Shown: positions 38,082 to 47,901 of the stretch, one piece after another
Numbering within the stretch: position 1 is the stretch's first letter
Layout of the letters: each line of letters starts with the position of its first letter
Assembly (NCBI GenBank): GCA_027886175.1
Contig: JAJNNQ010000026.1
Span: forward strand, 14,813,501 to 14,877,500
Origin: Phylloscopus collybita
Taxonomy: Eukaryota > Chordata > Aves > Passeriformes > Phylloscopidae
Reading direction: 5' to 3'
DNA length: 64,000 bases
The notes under the pieces: model-generated
Told to the model about the DNA's origin: nothing
Database searches by the model: none
The model's input: the letters and a program-made list of their open reading frames with translations, nothing else
Made by a program: the position numbers and the translations under genes

Positions 38082-40519
38082 TCCACCATGGTTAAACGTT
38101 TGCCCAGTGCCTTTTCAGTCTTCTTTCTAATAGTTTCCAAATAAATTTGCTGTTTACTATGTTTCTTTCAATGAATAATACAAAATGTAATTATAATATT
38201 AAATTGAGCCTCTGCGACTTCTCATCATCACTTATCTTTCTCTACTGGTATTTTTTCGTTGGTTCTGAAAATGAAAAAAGCCAAATCTGCAATGATCAAT
38301 GCAGAATAAATGAGAGATAGTGAACTATCAAGTACTTTTTTAAGGGAAAACATCACTTGTATAAAATATAATTAAATTATAATGGACTCCAGATGCTACA
38401 CAATTGTAATGTGCTTACTTTCAAAGCAGAAGACAGTCAGACTGAGGAAGAATCCTCTTGAAATGTCTTTATTTCTCCTTTGTAAAATTGCTTTGGTAGA
38501 TATAAACAGCTTGTTGAAGGATGTTAGCCATAGTTGCTTATTCTACAGCTATTGACTCAGTGTATCCAGAGTGGTTTGTACATCAAATCCATTGTGTATC
38601 TGAGCCAATCAAATATCTGATGATATGTAAACAAGTTGATATTTGATTATGATTTTTGACAAGTAGACTTTTAGATTTCTATTTCTGTTTAGGTTCAGAT
38701 ATATTGCTTCTTCTTCAGAGTCATAAATAATGACTGCTGTCAAGCTATATAAATTCTTGATATAGGTCCTATTAAGGATTTTATGTGGTGGTCAGAAGTT
38801 CTGAGGCAGCACTATGTTAATAATTTAGGAGATTCCCCTGTATATACACACTATAAACATACAACTATTTTGTATTTGTTCTTTAATTCTTTTCTCTGTG
38901 GCTATGATCCAGCAAAGACAAAAAGAGGAAATGTATGCACACAAAAGCAGTGGAACTCTGTGGAATTTTAGTAATACTACCCACATGGAACAAGCTTAAT
39001 CAAATTGAATAAGGTGTGAAATATAATTTATTTTTTATAATCCTTTATTCTATTTTCATTCTGTCTTACAGATATGATCAGGGTGACTTAGTGATTACAA
39101 AGATGTTTGTTATATTACCAATTCTTTTTCGGCTCTTTTTGATTCTATTTTTTAGCCCAAGGGAGACTTTTTACATGTCTGTCAAATGCAAGGCAGAATT
39201 TGATGCTCTCCTCATTACTCTGAAGAGAAAGTTTTTTCAGTGAGGACCAGCAAACAAAATATCACAAATCCTGCCCTGTACTCTTTCTGAGCTTCAGCTG
39301 AACCTACAGTCACTAGCATACTTCTACCCCCAATCTCTTTGACTAGCTCTCTAAGGATATCATTAAAAGTACTGGATACTGTGTATAGAAAAGTGAAAAA
39401 GCATAAGATGTAGTCTGCAGTAGGCTGCACACCTTATTTATATAAGTTCAATGACATGGGATATGACATGGCCCTGAGAAAGCATCTGCAGTCACACAAA
39501 TAATACAAGTAATTTAGAAAGACAGTGTTTTAAGAGTAGACTGAAGGTAGGTGACAACACTTCCTAACAGTTATCTGTACAATGCAGGCTATTAAAAGTT
39601 TTCAGAAGACTCTTTGACTTTTTCCATTAAGAAATATTCTATGGAAGGTAATGACTAAGTAACAGCTCCAGTCAAAAGACGGGACTGATGGCTGATGGCA
39701 AAACAACAGGAATTCGCACCACAGAGGAACTTGCCAGCATGTCAACATGTACATGGCAAAAGTGTGTTAATGAGCAGTAGTTTTGGTCCTTTCAGATACT
39801 ACAGCATTAATTTGGAATTACAGGAATCGAAAGTTACTGAAAGAGAATCTGTTCCCATTCATTAGATTTAATTGTTAAAGGCATCCTGGTTAAACATGCT
39901 GGCTCTGTTGAAATCAGTAGTTGAATTCCTTTTTTCTTAGTCCACTAGGAAATTTGTTCTTGTAATAAATATAAAACCCTTCTTTTTGAATTAAGAAGTT
40001 GAAAATTTTGTTTGTGCTTATATTTGTGTAGCTGTATCACAATCAGCTTTTGGATAAAACAGATAATGCATTATGAAAAAATCAAATCAGGTCAGTCATT
40101 ACACAAAAACGCATACCAATGTAACTTGGAATGGGAAGAGTTAAATAGTGGCATAAATATCTGCATCACCTTCTAAAACTTGTCATTAGTATTTTCCTTA
40201 GAAGAAAAAAATGATTGCACTAAGGTTAATGACCTTGTTAGATAAAAACTTAATTTGTATTAGTACTCGATGAATATGTTGATTTTCATGCCAAGCATGT
40301 CGAATAGAGTGAGATTAATCCAGTATTACTTTAGACTTCTAGAATGTAAATCTTTTAACCTAAATTCATTGTTTAGGCTGACTCTGAAATCAGCACTGAA
40401 AGATTTCAGGGGACAATTAACCTTTTCCTATGATAAATATACAAAATAAAGATTGCATTCTCTGGAAGAGCCTGTTTGTCCAGGTTATACCAAATTCCTA
40501 AAGACAAACTGACTACAAT
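38082..40519. other. AT-rich unique stretch
   Basis: No gene or known repeat was recognised. ATG frames are 75 codons or fewer. Confidence 0.55.
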
Positions 40520-40952
40520 TATCACAGTTTAATTAAATTCATCTAAAACTGTACTGAGTTTGAATGGCTTTAGGAGCTGGGGGGCTATAGGGGTGGCTTC
40601 TTTAAGAAACTCCTAAAAGATTCCTCTATGTCCAAGAGGGCCAACACCAGCCAGTTCCAAGACAGAACCACTGCTGGCCAAGGTCAGGCCCCAGATATAA
40701 GGAGGGAAAAACCTGAGCAACAGCAATTGCAGCCAGAGAAAAGAAGAGTGAGAATATGTGAGAGAAAGAGTTCTGCAGACACCAAGGTCAGTGAAGCAGG
40801 AGAGAGAGGAGGTGATCTGCTGGAGCAGAGATTCCCCTGCAGCCCCTAGTGCAGACCATGGTGAGGCAGGCTGTCCTCTTACAGCTCATGGAGGACACCA
40901 TAACAAAGGAGGTGGATGCCTGAAGAAGGCTGTGATCTGATGGGGAGCCTGT

Positions 40953-41185
40953 GCTGGAGCAGGCTTCTGGCAGGAGCTGTGGACCAGTGGGAAGAGGAGC
41001 CCAAGCTGGAACAGGTTTGCAGACAGGATTTGTGATTTGGCAGGGGACTCACACTGGAGCACCTCATGGAAGGGACACCTGCCTGAGTTATTAAAGAAGA
41101 ACTGCAGCCTGTAGGAAGGACTTATATTGGAGAAGTTCATAAAGGGCTGTCTTCTATTTGAGGGATCCCATGCTGGAGTAGGGGA
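40953..41185 (+). repeat. Degenerate tandem 'ctggagcagg' units inside the LTR
   Basis: Five degenerate copies of a gctggagcagg-type core start near 40953, 41005, 41053, 41126 and 41172, spaced about 46-74 bases. Each is embedded in a longer imperfect unit containing wording like 'cctgtggaccagtggga'. The array belongs to the LTR upstream of its poly-A signal. Confidence 0.75.
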
Positions 41186-41401
41186 GGAGCGTGAGGAGTC
41201 CCCTGCCTCAGGAGAAAAGAATGGCAGAGGCAACTTGTGACAAACTGACAACAATCCCCGTTCCCATACCCCTGCACTGCTGGTGGGGAGGATGTAGAGA
41301 ATTTGGGAGTGAAGTTAAACCCAGAGAGAAGGCAGGAGTGGAGGAAAGGTGTTTTTAAGATCTAGTTTTATTTATCATTATTTGACTCTGATTTGACTGG
41401 C

Positions 41402-41407
41402 AATAAA
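41402..41407 (+). promoter_or_regulatory. LTR polyadenylation signal AATAAA
   Basis: The hexamer sits in the distal third of the ERVL-like LTR and is followed by a T-rich element and 'gttgagactgttttgccc'. This is the expected place for the R-region poly-A signal of an LTR. It helps set the plus orientation. Confidence 0.7.
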
Positions 41408-41592
41408 TAAAGCTATTTTTCCCCAAGTTGAGACTGTTTTGCCCATGATGGTAATGGATGATTGATATTTCCCCGCCATTATCTTGAGCCATGAGTATTA
41501 TTTTATATTTCTCTCCCATGTCCAGCTGAGGAGTGAAGAGATGGAGCAGCTTGGGAGGACACCTGATGTTCAGCCAAGGTCAATCCACTATA

Positions 41593-42026
41593 ATAACTGA
41601 TTTCTCATCCATCATAGATTCTTTAAAAATATAGATATTTTCCATAGTTACATGGTCCTGTTGGATGTGCATATACATTTTTACTGAGCGTGAAATGTGC
41701 CCATTGGTTGGAACATCTGATTTTATAGATCAGTGTTACCAGAGTGAGCTTTTTGTGACAAGCTATTAATCTCTGAAAGACTTTCTCCAAATGCAGAGAG
41801 ATACTTTCAGTGACAATTGTTACTCGTGGTTCAAAATCTTAATCAGACAGAAAATAGGATGTTGTCAGACATTTAACAGATTTTGACTCTTCTCACAAGC
41901 AAAGTCACAGTAAATGTCCTGTATGATGCAGAAGACTGGACCACTGAAATCAAAAGCTTTGATATTTCTTTGGCTCATGCTCAATATGAGACTGTAGAAG
42001 AAAATGATTCAGGGACACCTTGTCAC
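41593..42026. other. Unique spacer between LTR and CR1
   Basis: About 430 bp of AT-rich DNA with no gene or repeat recognised. Confidence 0.5.
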
Positions 42027-42357
42027 AGCCCTTTAATACTTAGAGGGGGTTTATAAGAAAGATGGAGATTGACTTTTTCATAGAGCCTGTAGTGATAGTA
42101 CAAGGAGTTAACAGCTTTAAACTAAAAGAGGGTAGATTCATACTAGATGTAAAGAATAATTTTTTTATGATAAGGGTGGTGAGACACTGGAACACTTTAT
42201 CCAGAGAGCTGGTAGATATCTCATCCCTGGCAACAGTCAAGGTCAAGTTGGACAGGGCTCTGTTTAATCCAGTCTAGTTGAAAATGTGCTCACTTTAGGG
42301 ATTTTGGACTACATGTTCTTTGAAAGTCTCAGTTCAAAAGATTCTCTGATTCTGAGA
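42027..42357 (+). mobile_element. CR1 LINE 3' end, plus strand
   Basis: A diverged CR1 3' region. The plus-strand blocks 'tgtagtgatagtacaagg', 'aactaaaagagggtagattc', 'agggtggtgagacactggaa', 'catccctggcaacagtcaag' and 'caagttggacagggctctg' follow the order of the ORF2 end of the family. The 3' tail is reduced to 'aagattctctgattctga'. A 72-codon frame (42062-42277) is the remnant of the ORF2 C-terminus. The copy is 5'-truncated and inactive. Confidence 0.9.
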
Positions 42358-42400
42358 GTCATTCCCCTTTTAATATTTAATGGCATCTTCAAGTCTAAGA

Positions 42401-42428
42401 AATTCTAGGAAGAGAATTCTAGGAAGAG
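42401..42428. repeat. Perfect 14-bp tandem duplication
   Basis: The unit aattctaggaagag occurs twice head to tail without mismatch. Confidence 0.95.
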
Positions 42429-42984
42429 GCACATATTTGTGTGGTAACTAGATATTACTATTATTAAATGCTCAATCTCACCCTAGGTTGATCAGAATAA
42501 ATAATAGGAGTTGAATCTGTATTTCAGCTGGCTAATGATTAAGAATCTAAGACAGTTGTTAGTCATACTAAGAGAGAGGTACCACTCCAGAAGGTGGTTC
42601 ATCTTGCCTGTGCTGGACTGCTGGACTTTCAGCTCACTCCTAAATCTCTATCCATTGCCTGAAATGGATGCCATTATCCACTGAACAGGGCATAGTTGTG
42701 ATAGAGTGAGCAACAAAAGAAATAGTTTATTACTATGTGGAATGTTATCAATATTTTCTTATAACTTCAAAGAGAGAAGCTTTGGAATGGAATGGCCATT
42801 AATTTTTCTGTTTTCTTCACTGATATTTGAAATGTTTTAAGTTGAAAAAAAAGTATCCCAGAAGAGTCATCTTTGAAATATGCTTGCAAATATAGTATTT
42901 GGTCTATCCTGTCAAATCCTGGGAGAAACTTGTGTCTAGGAAAAAAGAGCCATTAACTTCTTTCATTCCTAAAGGAAAAGACAA
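42429..42984. other. Unique non-coding stretch
   Basis: No gene or repeat was recognised. Confidence 0.5.
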
Positions 42985-43060
42985 GAAGTATTGAATATAA
43001 TACAAGGAATATAATACAGTTGAACATAATACAAGAAATATTGAATAAAGCATAATACTA
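42985..43060. repeat. Degenerate 'gaatataatacaag' tandem cluster
   Basis: Several 14-17-base degenerate units (gaatataatacaag, gaatataatacagtt, gaacataatacaag, then attgaataaagcataatac) follow one another. It is an AT-rich minisatellite-like cluster. Confidence 0.75.
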
Positions 43061-46000
43061 CTTTGAACTAGAATCTTTTCAAAGGGGTACACCTCTGCAG
43101 AGGTTTTCTCTATGTTTACTAGCCCTGCTTTGGAAGGTTAATTTCATTCAAGCACGTTTTTCTTTCTCTGTTCTCATCTACAAAGAATGGAAATGTTCTT
43201 ACAAAATCATTGTACATGGTGAACAGGATAGATTTTAGTCTTTCTCCATGGTAAAAGTGATAAAGGTCTAACATTTTTGTGTAGAGGAGCCAAAAAGATC
43301 TACTTTAGCATGTCTAGGATTGCTAATTTAGTTTAAGCTTTTAGATAAAATGGAGTCTCAGTCATTCAAAATGACGAAAACAAATATGAACTTGGACATG
43401 TACATGTAAACACAAAAAGGACATCTTTTATTTTTAAATCAACTATATTGTCTTATAGTCCAGCTATGTAGCAAACTACTTAAAATCTAGCCATAGATTT
43501 GAGGTGCTTAGAGTCAGAAACTTTCACTGGGATTCACATTGGTACTGAGGCATGTGGTTTTGATTTATCTGTATTGTAGAAGTGCTACAGTTAGTTAAAC
43601 ACAACCCCTTCCAACCTTTGAGGTAACCTCATGTATCCCAGAAAGTCTCTAGGTCCTTTTCAGGAGGGTGTGGATCTTGTATTAGCCCTGTCATATCTGC
43701 CAAGGATATCTCAGATGGCACCAGATATGTAGTTTTAGGCATATTAATTTAAGATTTGTTTTCTAGTTGTTAGGTGTTTAAACTAGGTGCTAAAGAGTTG
43801 ATAGAATCTCTAATACTCAAAAGACAACTCCAGTGATGGCTACTAGCTGTTTACTGCAGAAGCAACAGACTGTAGCCTAAGAACAGGCAAATAGCACCCT
43901 TATATATAATAGCATACATATTTGCATGTCTTGAACTGTACCTTGACTTTATAGATGCAACTTTACTGTCTAGAGAAGAAACATTGGACTCTGTAAGGTG
44001 CAGAGGCAGAGAACTTGAGATCTCACACTGCATAAGGATAACTAGGAAAGCATAATGATTCTCTAGTGTTCTAACGGAGCCCCTGCTTAGAACTGTTTTA
44101 GTGCTAAGAGTACTTTTGCTTAGAACATTCAAAACTTCAGTCTTATCGTCAATTGCTCATACAAATAATCAAAAAAAGAAATTTTATATAATCTGATGAA
44201 TTTATCAGATGCTCTTAATTTACAAGATTGTTTCCACTGAACTGTTAAAATAATCTGTTGTAGCACTTATAATATCAATATGTACCTATTTTCATGGTGT
44301 TTGAAAAAGCAATATATTTGCTGATATAAGTGTTTAAAGGCTTACAGGCTAAATAATAGTTTAGAGCTTTTTATAAGTATATAACATACACTATACTGAA
44401 TAAAGGCTCTTTTTTGGAATTATCCACTTTCTAAGTAAAACAGAATGCACCAAACTGATATATCTAGGAAGAAGTCCAAGTCTGAAGTTTTGCCTAAAAT
44501 TTTAGGAGAAAGAAAATAGAGACTTTCATGCCATTATATAAATAAATATAGAGACTTTCATGCAAATGCAACCTGCAAAATGTAGTTAATTTTGATCATG
44601 AATTTGGATGGACAGGTTTAGGATGGACTTGTTTAAATTACTAAAAGTATTGGGGTTTGCCCAGAGACAGAGAACTACAGTGTACATTTTTTGCAGATAC
44701 TGCAAATATTTTTATTTGATTCCTGTAAATAGTAGTTGTTTCATACATAGAAGAATTAAAAAAAAAAATAAAAACAACTTAATTGAACTACAGAGTAAAA
44801 TTTGAGCCAGCATAACTGGAGTAAAATTGTACAAATTAATATTAGCACTATAAAGGACATAATTAACTGAACTGCATGATTAAAACTCAACTGAAATACT
44901 GCTTGATTTTTAAATTTAGGAAAGGGATATACTTATTTACATAATTTTTTACATCAAGATGACCATGTATTAATACTAATGTTCCCTTGCTACTTTTATA
45001 ACAGTAATTTCAATAACATATGATCTTTAAAATTGCAAGAAAATTGTAAACATTAAATGATAAACTATAGTTCTACAGGGCATTCATTAATATGTAATTG
45101 AATGACAAGTTAAGACTTAAAGAACAGCTAACATTTTTGCAACCCATAGTACTATATTAATTTATGGTTTAAGATAAGGTTTGCAAGCCATGCTATTTTA
45201 ATAAGATGCTAAATTCTACATTATAACACTAACTTGAAAGAGACAATTTAAAGTTGGCATTTTCATTTAAATAACAAATTGGATCCAATTCAAAAGATTT
45301 TTTGTTTGTTTGTTTGTTTTGTTTTTAATTCTCCTTAAAGTCATATCGAAAAACAAGGTTTTTCTGTCTTTTCCATGTAAGAAAAGTTGTGACAGTGAGT
45401 TAAGAGTACTCTTTATGTTTATAACCAAGGGCATTTGTTCTGATTTCATACTGGATTTCCATTGGGGTGATTTCATTAATTCTTAACCTTCAGTTGCACC
45501 AGAGTGAATGAGAGCAATACAGGCACAGAAACATGGCATTAGTTTAAATCAGAGTGGAAAATACTTAATTCCAAAATTTTTCAAAAGTTTTCAAAACTTA
45601 AAAGGAATAAACGTAAACAAATAGTGAATGAATGTAAAAAAAGTTGTGGTTTTAAGCACATCATACAGACAATAAATAATAATTAAGAACAGCTTACTAA
45701 ATACCGTAATACATTCATTATTATATATATTTACAGATACAGTTATAGATATTATATATATTATATTTAAAGCAATGTAAGACACAAATTATCAATTATG
45801 GCTACCCTTCTGTTACTTTACATCTTAGAAGATAATAATGGGGGTCATATGTCTAGGATTGCAATGATATATATAATATCAGATCATATTAAAAAAAAAA
45901 AAAAGATGATGAAAAAATTTTGCCTGAACAGTAAAAGACTCCTGAAACCTGATATCTTCCATATGTCCTGAAATTCATGGACAAAAGATGATCCAAGTCA

Positions 46001-46936
46001 ATCAATTTTATAGCAGATATCCACTGAGACATTGCATTTGGCCTTTGCAAAGTGCACAGTGTAGGTGGAGATTCACTCTGAAGCATGTGTCCTGTGAGCA
46101 TGATACATGTACACCATTTACACACATACTTCACAGAGGGAAATCCTATGAAAAGTTATGCCAAGCCACTCCATATGATGTAGAAAATGTTAGAACTCAG
46201 CAACTACTCACTTTTTGTTAATTAAAATCACTTTAAACTTGACTCACCTTAACTCAAACGTCAAGAAGGCCCAAATCTCCTTGATTCATCCAGGGGTTCT
46301 TCTGACCCAACTTCTTTGTTGTCTGTGGTGGCCAAATGGTTCAGCAGTGGTGTTGGGTCTGATATCAGAGTGCCGGTCTTTACTGCCATTTGCAATAATA
46401 CATCCTCTCCTATTTGTCACTTTTTCTGACTTTGCCACTTCTTTTTCTTGCCCCTAATTTTCAATAAACTATTTTATTATCCGTTATAGTGATTGGTTTT
46501 GAGCTCCATTTTTGTGTTTCTGCTTATATCATAGGCTCAGAAGAAAATGTACCTCTGCTTTGTACTATTCTATTTAACAGAGGATAGAACTAGAACTATT
46601 TCATTATAAAAGCTGTTCAAAACTGAAAAATCTTTCCTCTTAAGATATTTTTAATTTATATTTTTGTGAACACTTTGTTATTCTAGCTTGTTAAAATTCT
46701 CTGGGGCCTTGTGGAAAGTGAAATTAAAGTGAGTCTTTAAATCATGGTGAAAGTGTTTTAAGGAAATGTGAATTGTAATTTAATGGAAATTTCAGGTTCA
46801 CAGATCCAATTATTGTTTATAATCTGGACTTTGAATTTAATTATACTCATTTATAAACTAGGAAACTAAAGGTTTTATAAAATATATAAATCTTCTATGG
46901 ATGACCAATTTGGTAGAAATTCAAAGTGTTGGGGTT

Positions 46937-46937
<1 letters not shown>
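43061..46937. other. AT-rich unique stretch with simple repeats
   Basis: No gene was seen. Small repeats are a duplicated 'gagactttcatgc' at 44520/44551, (TTTG)n at 45301-45325, TA-rich DNA at 45721-45772 and 45867-45880, and a 14-base A run at 45891-45904. The part at 46215-46490 carries an aataaa near its right side and slightly higher complexity but could not be matched to an LTR. Confidence 0.5.

Positions 46938-46987
<50 letters not shown>
46938..46987. repeat. Poly-T homopolymer, 50 bases
   Basis: Fifty consecutive T, continuing into G/T-rich low-complexity sequence. Frames crossing it are polyphenylalanine artefacts. Confidence 0.95.
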
Positions 46988-46988
<1 letters not shown>

Positions 46989-47175
46989 TTTTGTTTTTTT
47001 TTTCTGTGTGTGTTGTTTGTTTGTTTTTTGTGTGGGGGGGGTTTTGTTGTTTGTGGGGGGTTTTGTTTGTTTTTTTTTTTGTTTGTCTTGTTTTTTTAAG
47101 AATAAGTTTATAAGATTTTGATTTGTTTGGCTGTTTTGTTTGTTTGTTTTGTTGTGTGTGTTGGTTTTTTTTTAG
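46988..47175. repeat. G/T-rich low-complexity tract
   Basis: The tract is almost entirely G and T on the plus strand, with 'gtgtgtg', 'gtttgtttg', a GGGGGGGG block at about 47034-47041 and several GGG groups. Such sequence could adopt non-B structures and is often assembled poorly. Confidence 0.9.
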
Positions 47176-47574
47176 TTATTCATCAGTATTATTGACAAGG
47201 TCAATGGAAACATGCAGAGTTTTACGCCACACATTTCAATACGAATACCAGGACTTATGCAGAGCTTTCAGTGACTAATTCAGAGATGAAGTCCAACATT
47301 TATTTTTAGCATTACCAACCTTTAGCACTTTCAGAACATTAGGCCTGTGAGATGATACAGATTTCTAAATATCTTATGATCAAATCTTATCATCATCTAG
47401 AGGTACCAACATGAAGTGAATTTCAATTTAGAAGAAATGTATTTTTTGTTCTCTTTTTGTGTGTAAAGCTATTGTGATTAAATAAACACAATGAAAGGTT
47501 TCACACAAAAACACTGTCCCAAAAATTCCAGAACAATCATTCACTTGAAAAAGTTAAAATATTTTGCTTTCTGA
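47176..47574. other. Unique spacer
   Basis: AT-rich, no gene seen. In the frame of the next entry an in-frame stop (tga) lies at 47572-47574. Confidence 0.5.
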
Positions 47575-47901
47575 TATTGTATTGAATTTTGCTTTCTTGT
47601 TAAACTGACTGATTGTCACAATATTAAGCTTCTCTTTCTGATGAGAGGTGCTAACTTTAATGCGCCTTGTCCCTGTGTAGACAGATTTCTGCATGATGGC
47701 TCATTTGATGTGAACCAGATAGCCTCATCTTCAGAAATCAGTGATGGAGAGCTTATTCTCTCAGCTCCACCACATGCCTTATATGCATGCCCCCTGTCAG
47801 GGGCAGAGGAAATGCTGCTTGATGCTGAACCGACACAAAACACAATTTCTGTATCAGTGACACTGTGTCAGGACTTTAACAAGTCAGAAGTAAAAGTTTA
47901 G
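47575..47901 (+). other. Unidentified open block (109 codons, no homology recognised)
   Basis: One frame stays open from just after a tga at 47572 to the tag at 47899-47901. An internal ATG at 47641 gives 86 codons. The deduced peptide has balanced, non-repetitive composition, with an acidic middle ('EISDGELILS', 'GAEEMLLDAE') and a 'PHALYACPLSGAE' segment. The block is visibly richer in G and C than its flanks and is not a repeat I know. The minus strand is also partly open (75 codons at 47616-47843). I see no Kozak context, no clear partner exons and no domain. It could be chance, a conserved non-coding element, a lncRNA exon or a decayed gene piece. No function is claimed. Confidence 0.25.

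Larger units (their letters stand above)
40520..41592 (+). mobile_element. Solo LTR of an avian endogenous retrovirus, ERVL-like
   Basis: A GC-richer block differs sharply in composition from its surroundings. I recognise it as a common avian LTR, probably class III/ERVL-like. Markers in order are 'ctttaagaaactcctaaaag', 'actgctggccaagg', a TATA-like agatataagg at 40693, 'tctgcagacaccaaggtcag', 'cagagattcccctgcagccc', a string of degenerate 'gctggagcagg' units, 'ggtgtttttaagat', the polyadenylation signal aataaa (41402) and the closing part 'gagactgttttgcccatga' to 'caaggtcaatccacta'. No gag, pol or env is attached on either side, so it is a solo LTR left by recombination between LTRs. The right edge is good; the left edge is approximate, and no target-site duplication was confirmed. 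Confidence 0.85.

Noticed and set aside
43590..43650. Possible further CR1 end ('ccccttccaacctttgagg')
   Set aside because: Only one short block matches. The preceding 3' region and the CR1 tail are absent.
46215..46490. Possible LTR piece with AATAAA near its right side
   Set aside because: No terminal TG/CA pair, target duplication, TATA or family wording could be found.
46897..47121. Two frames with polyphenylalanine followed by Gly/Val/Cys-rich tails
   Set aside because: Artefacts of the 50-base T run and the G/T-rich tract.
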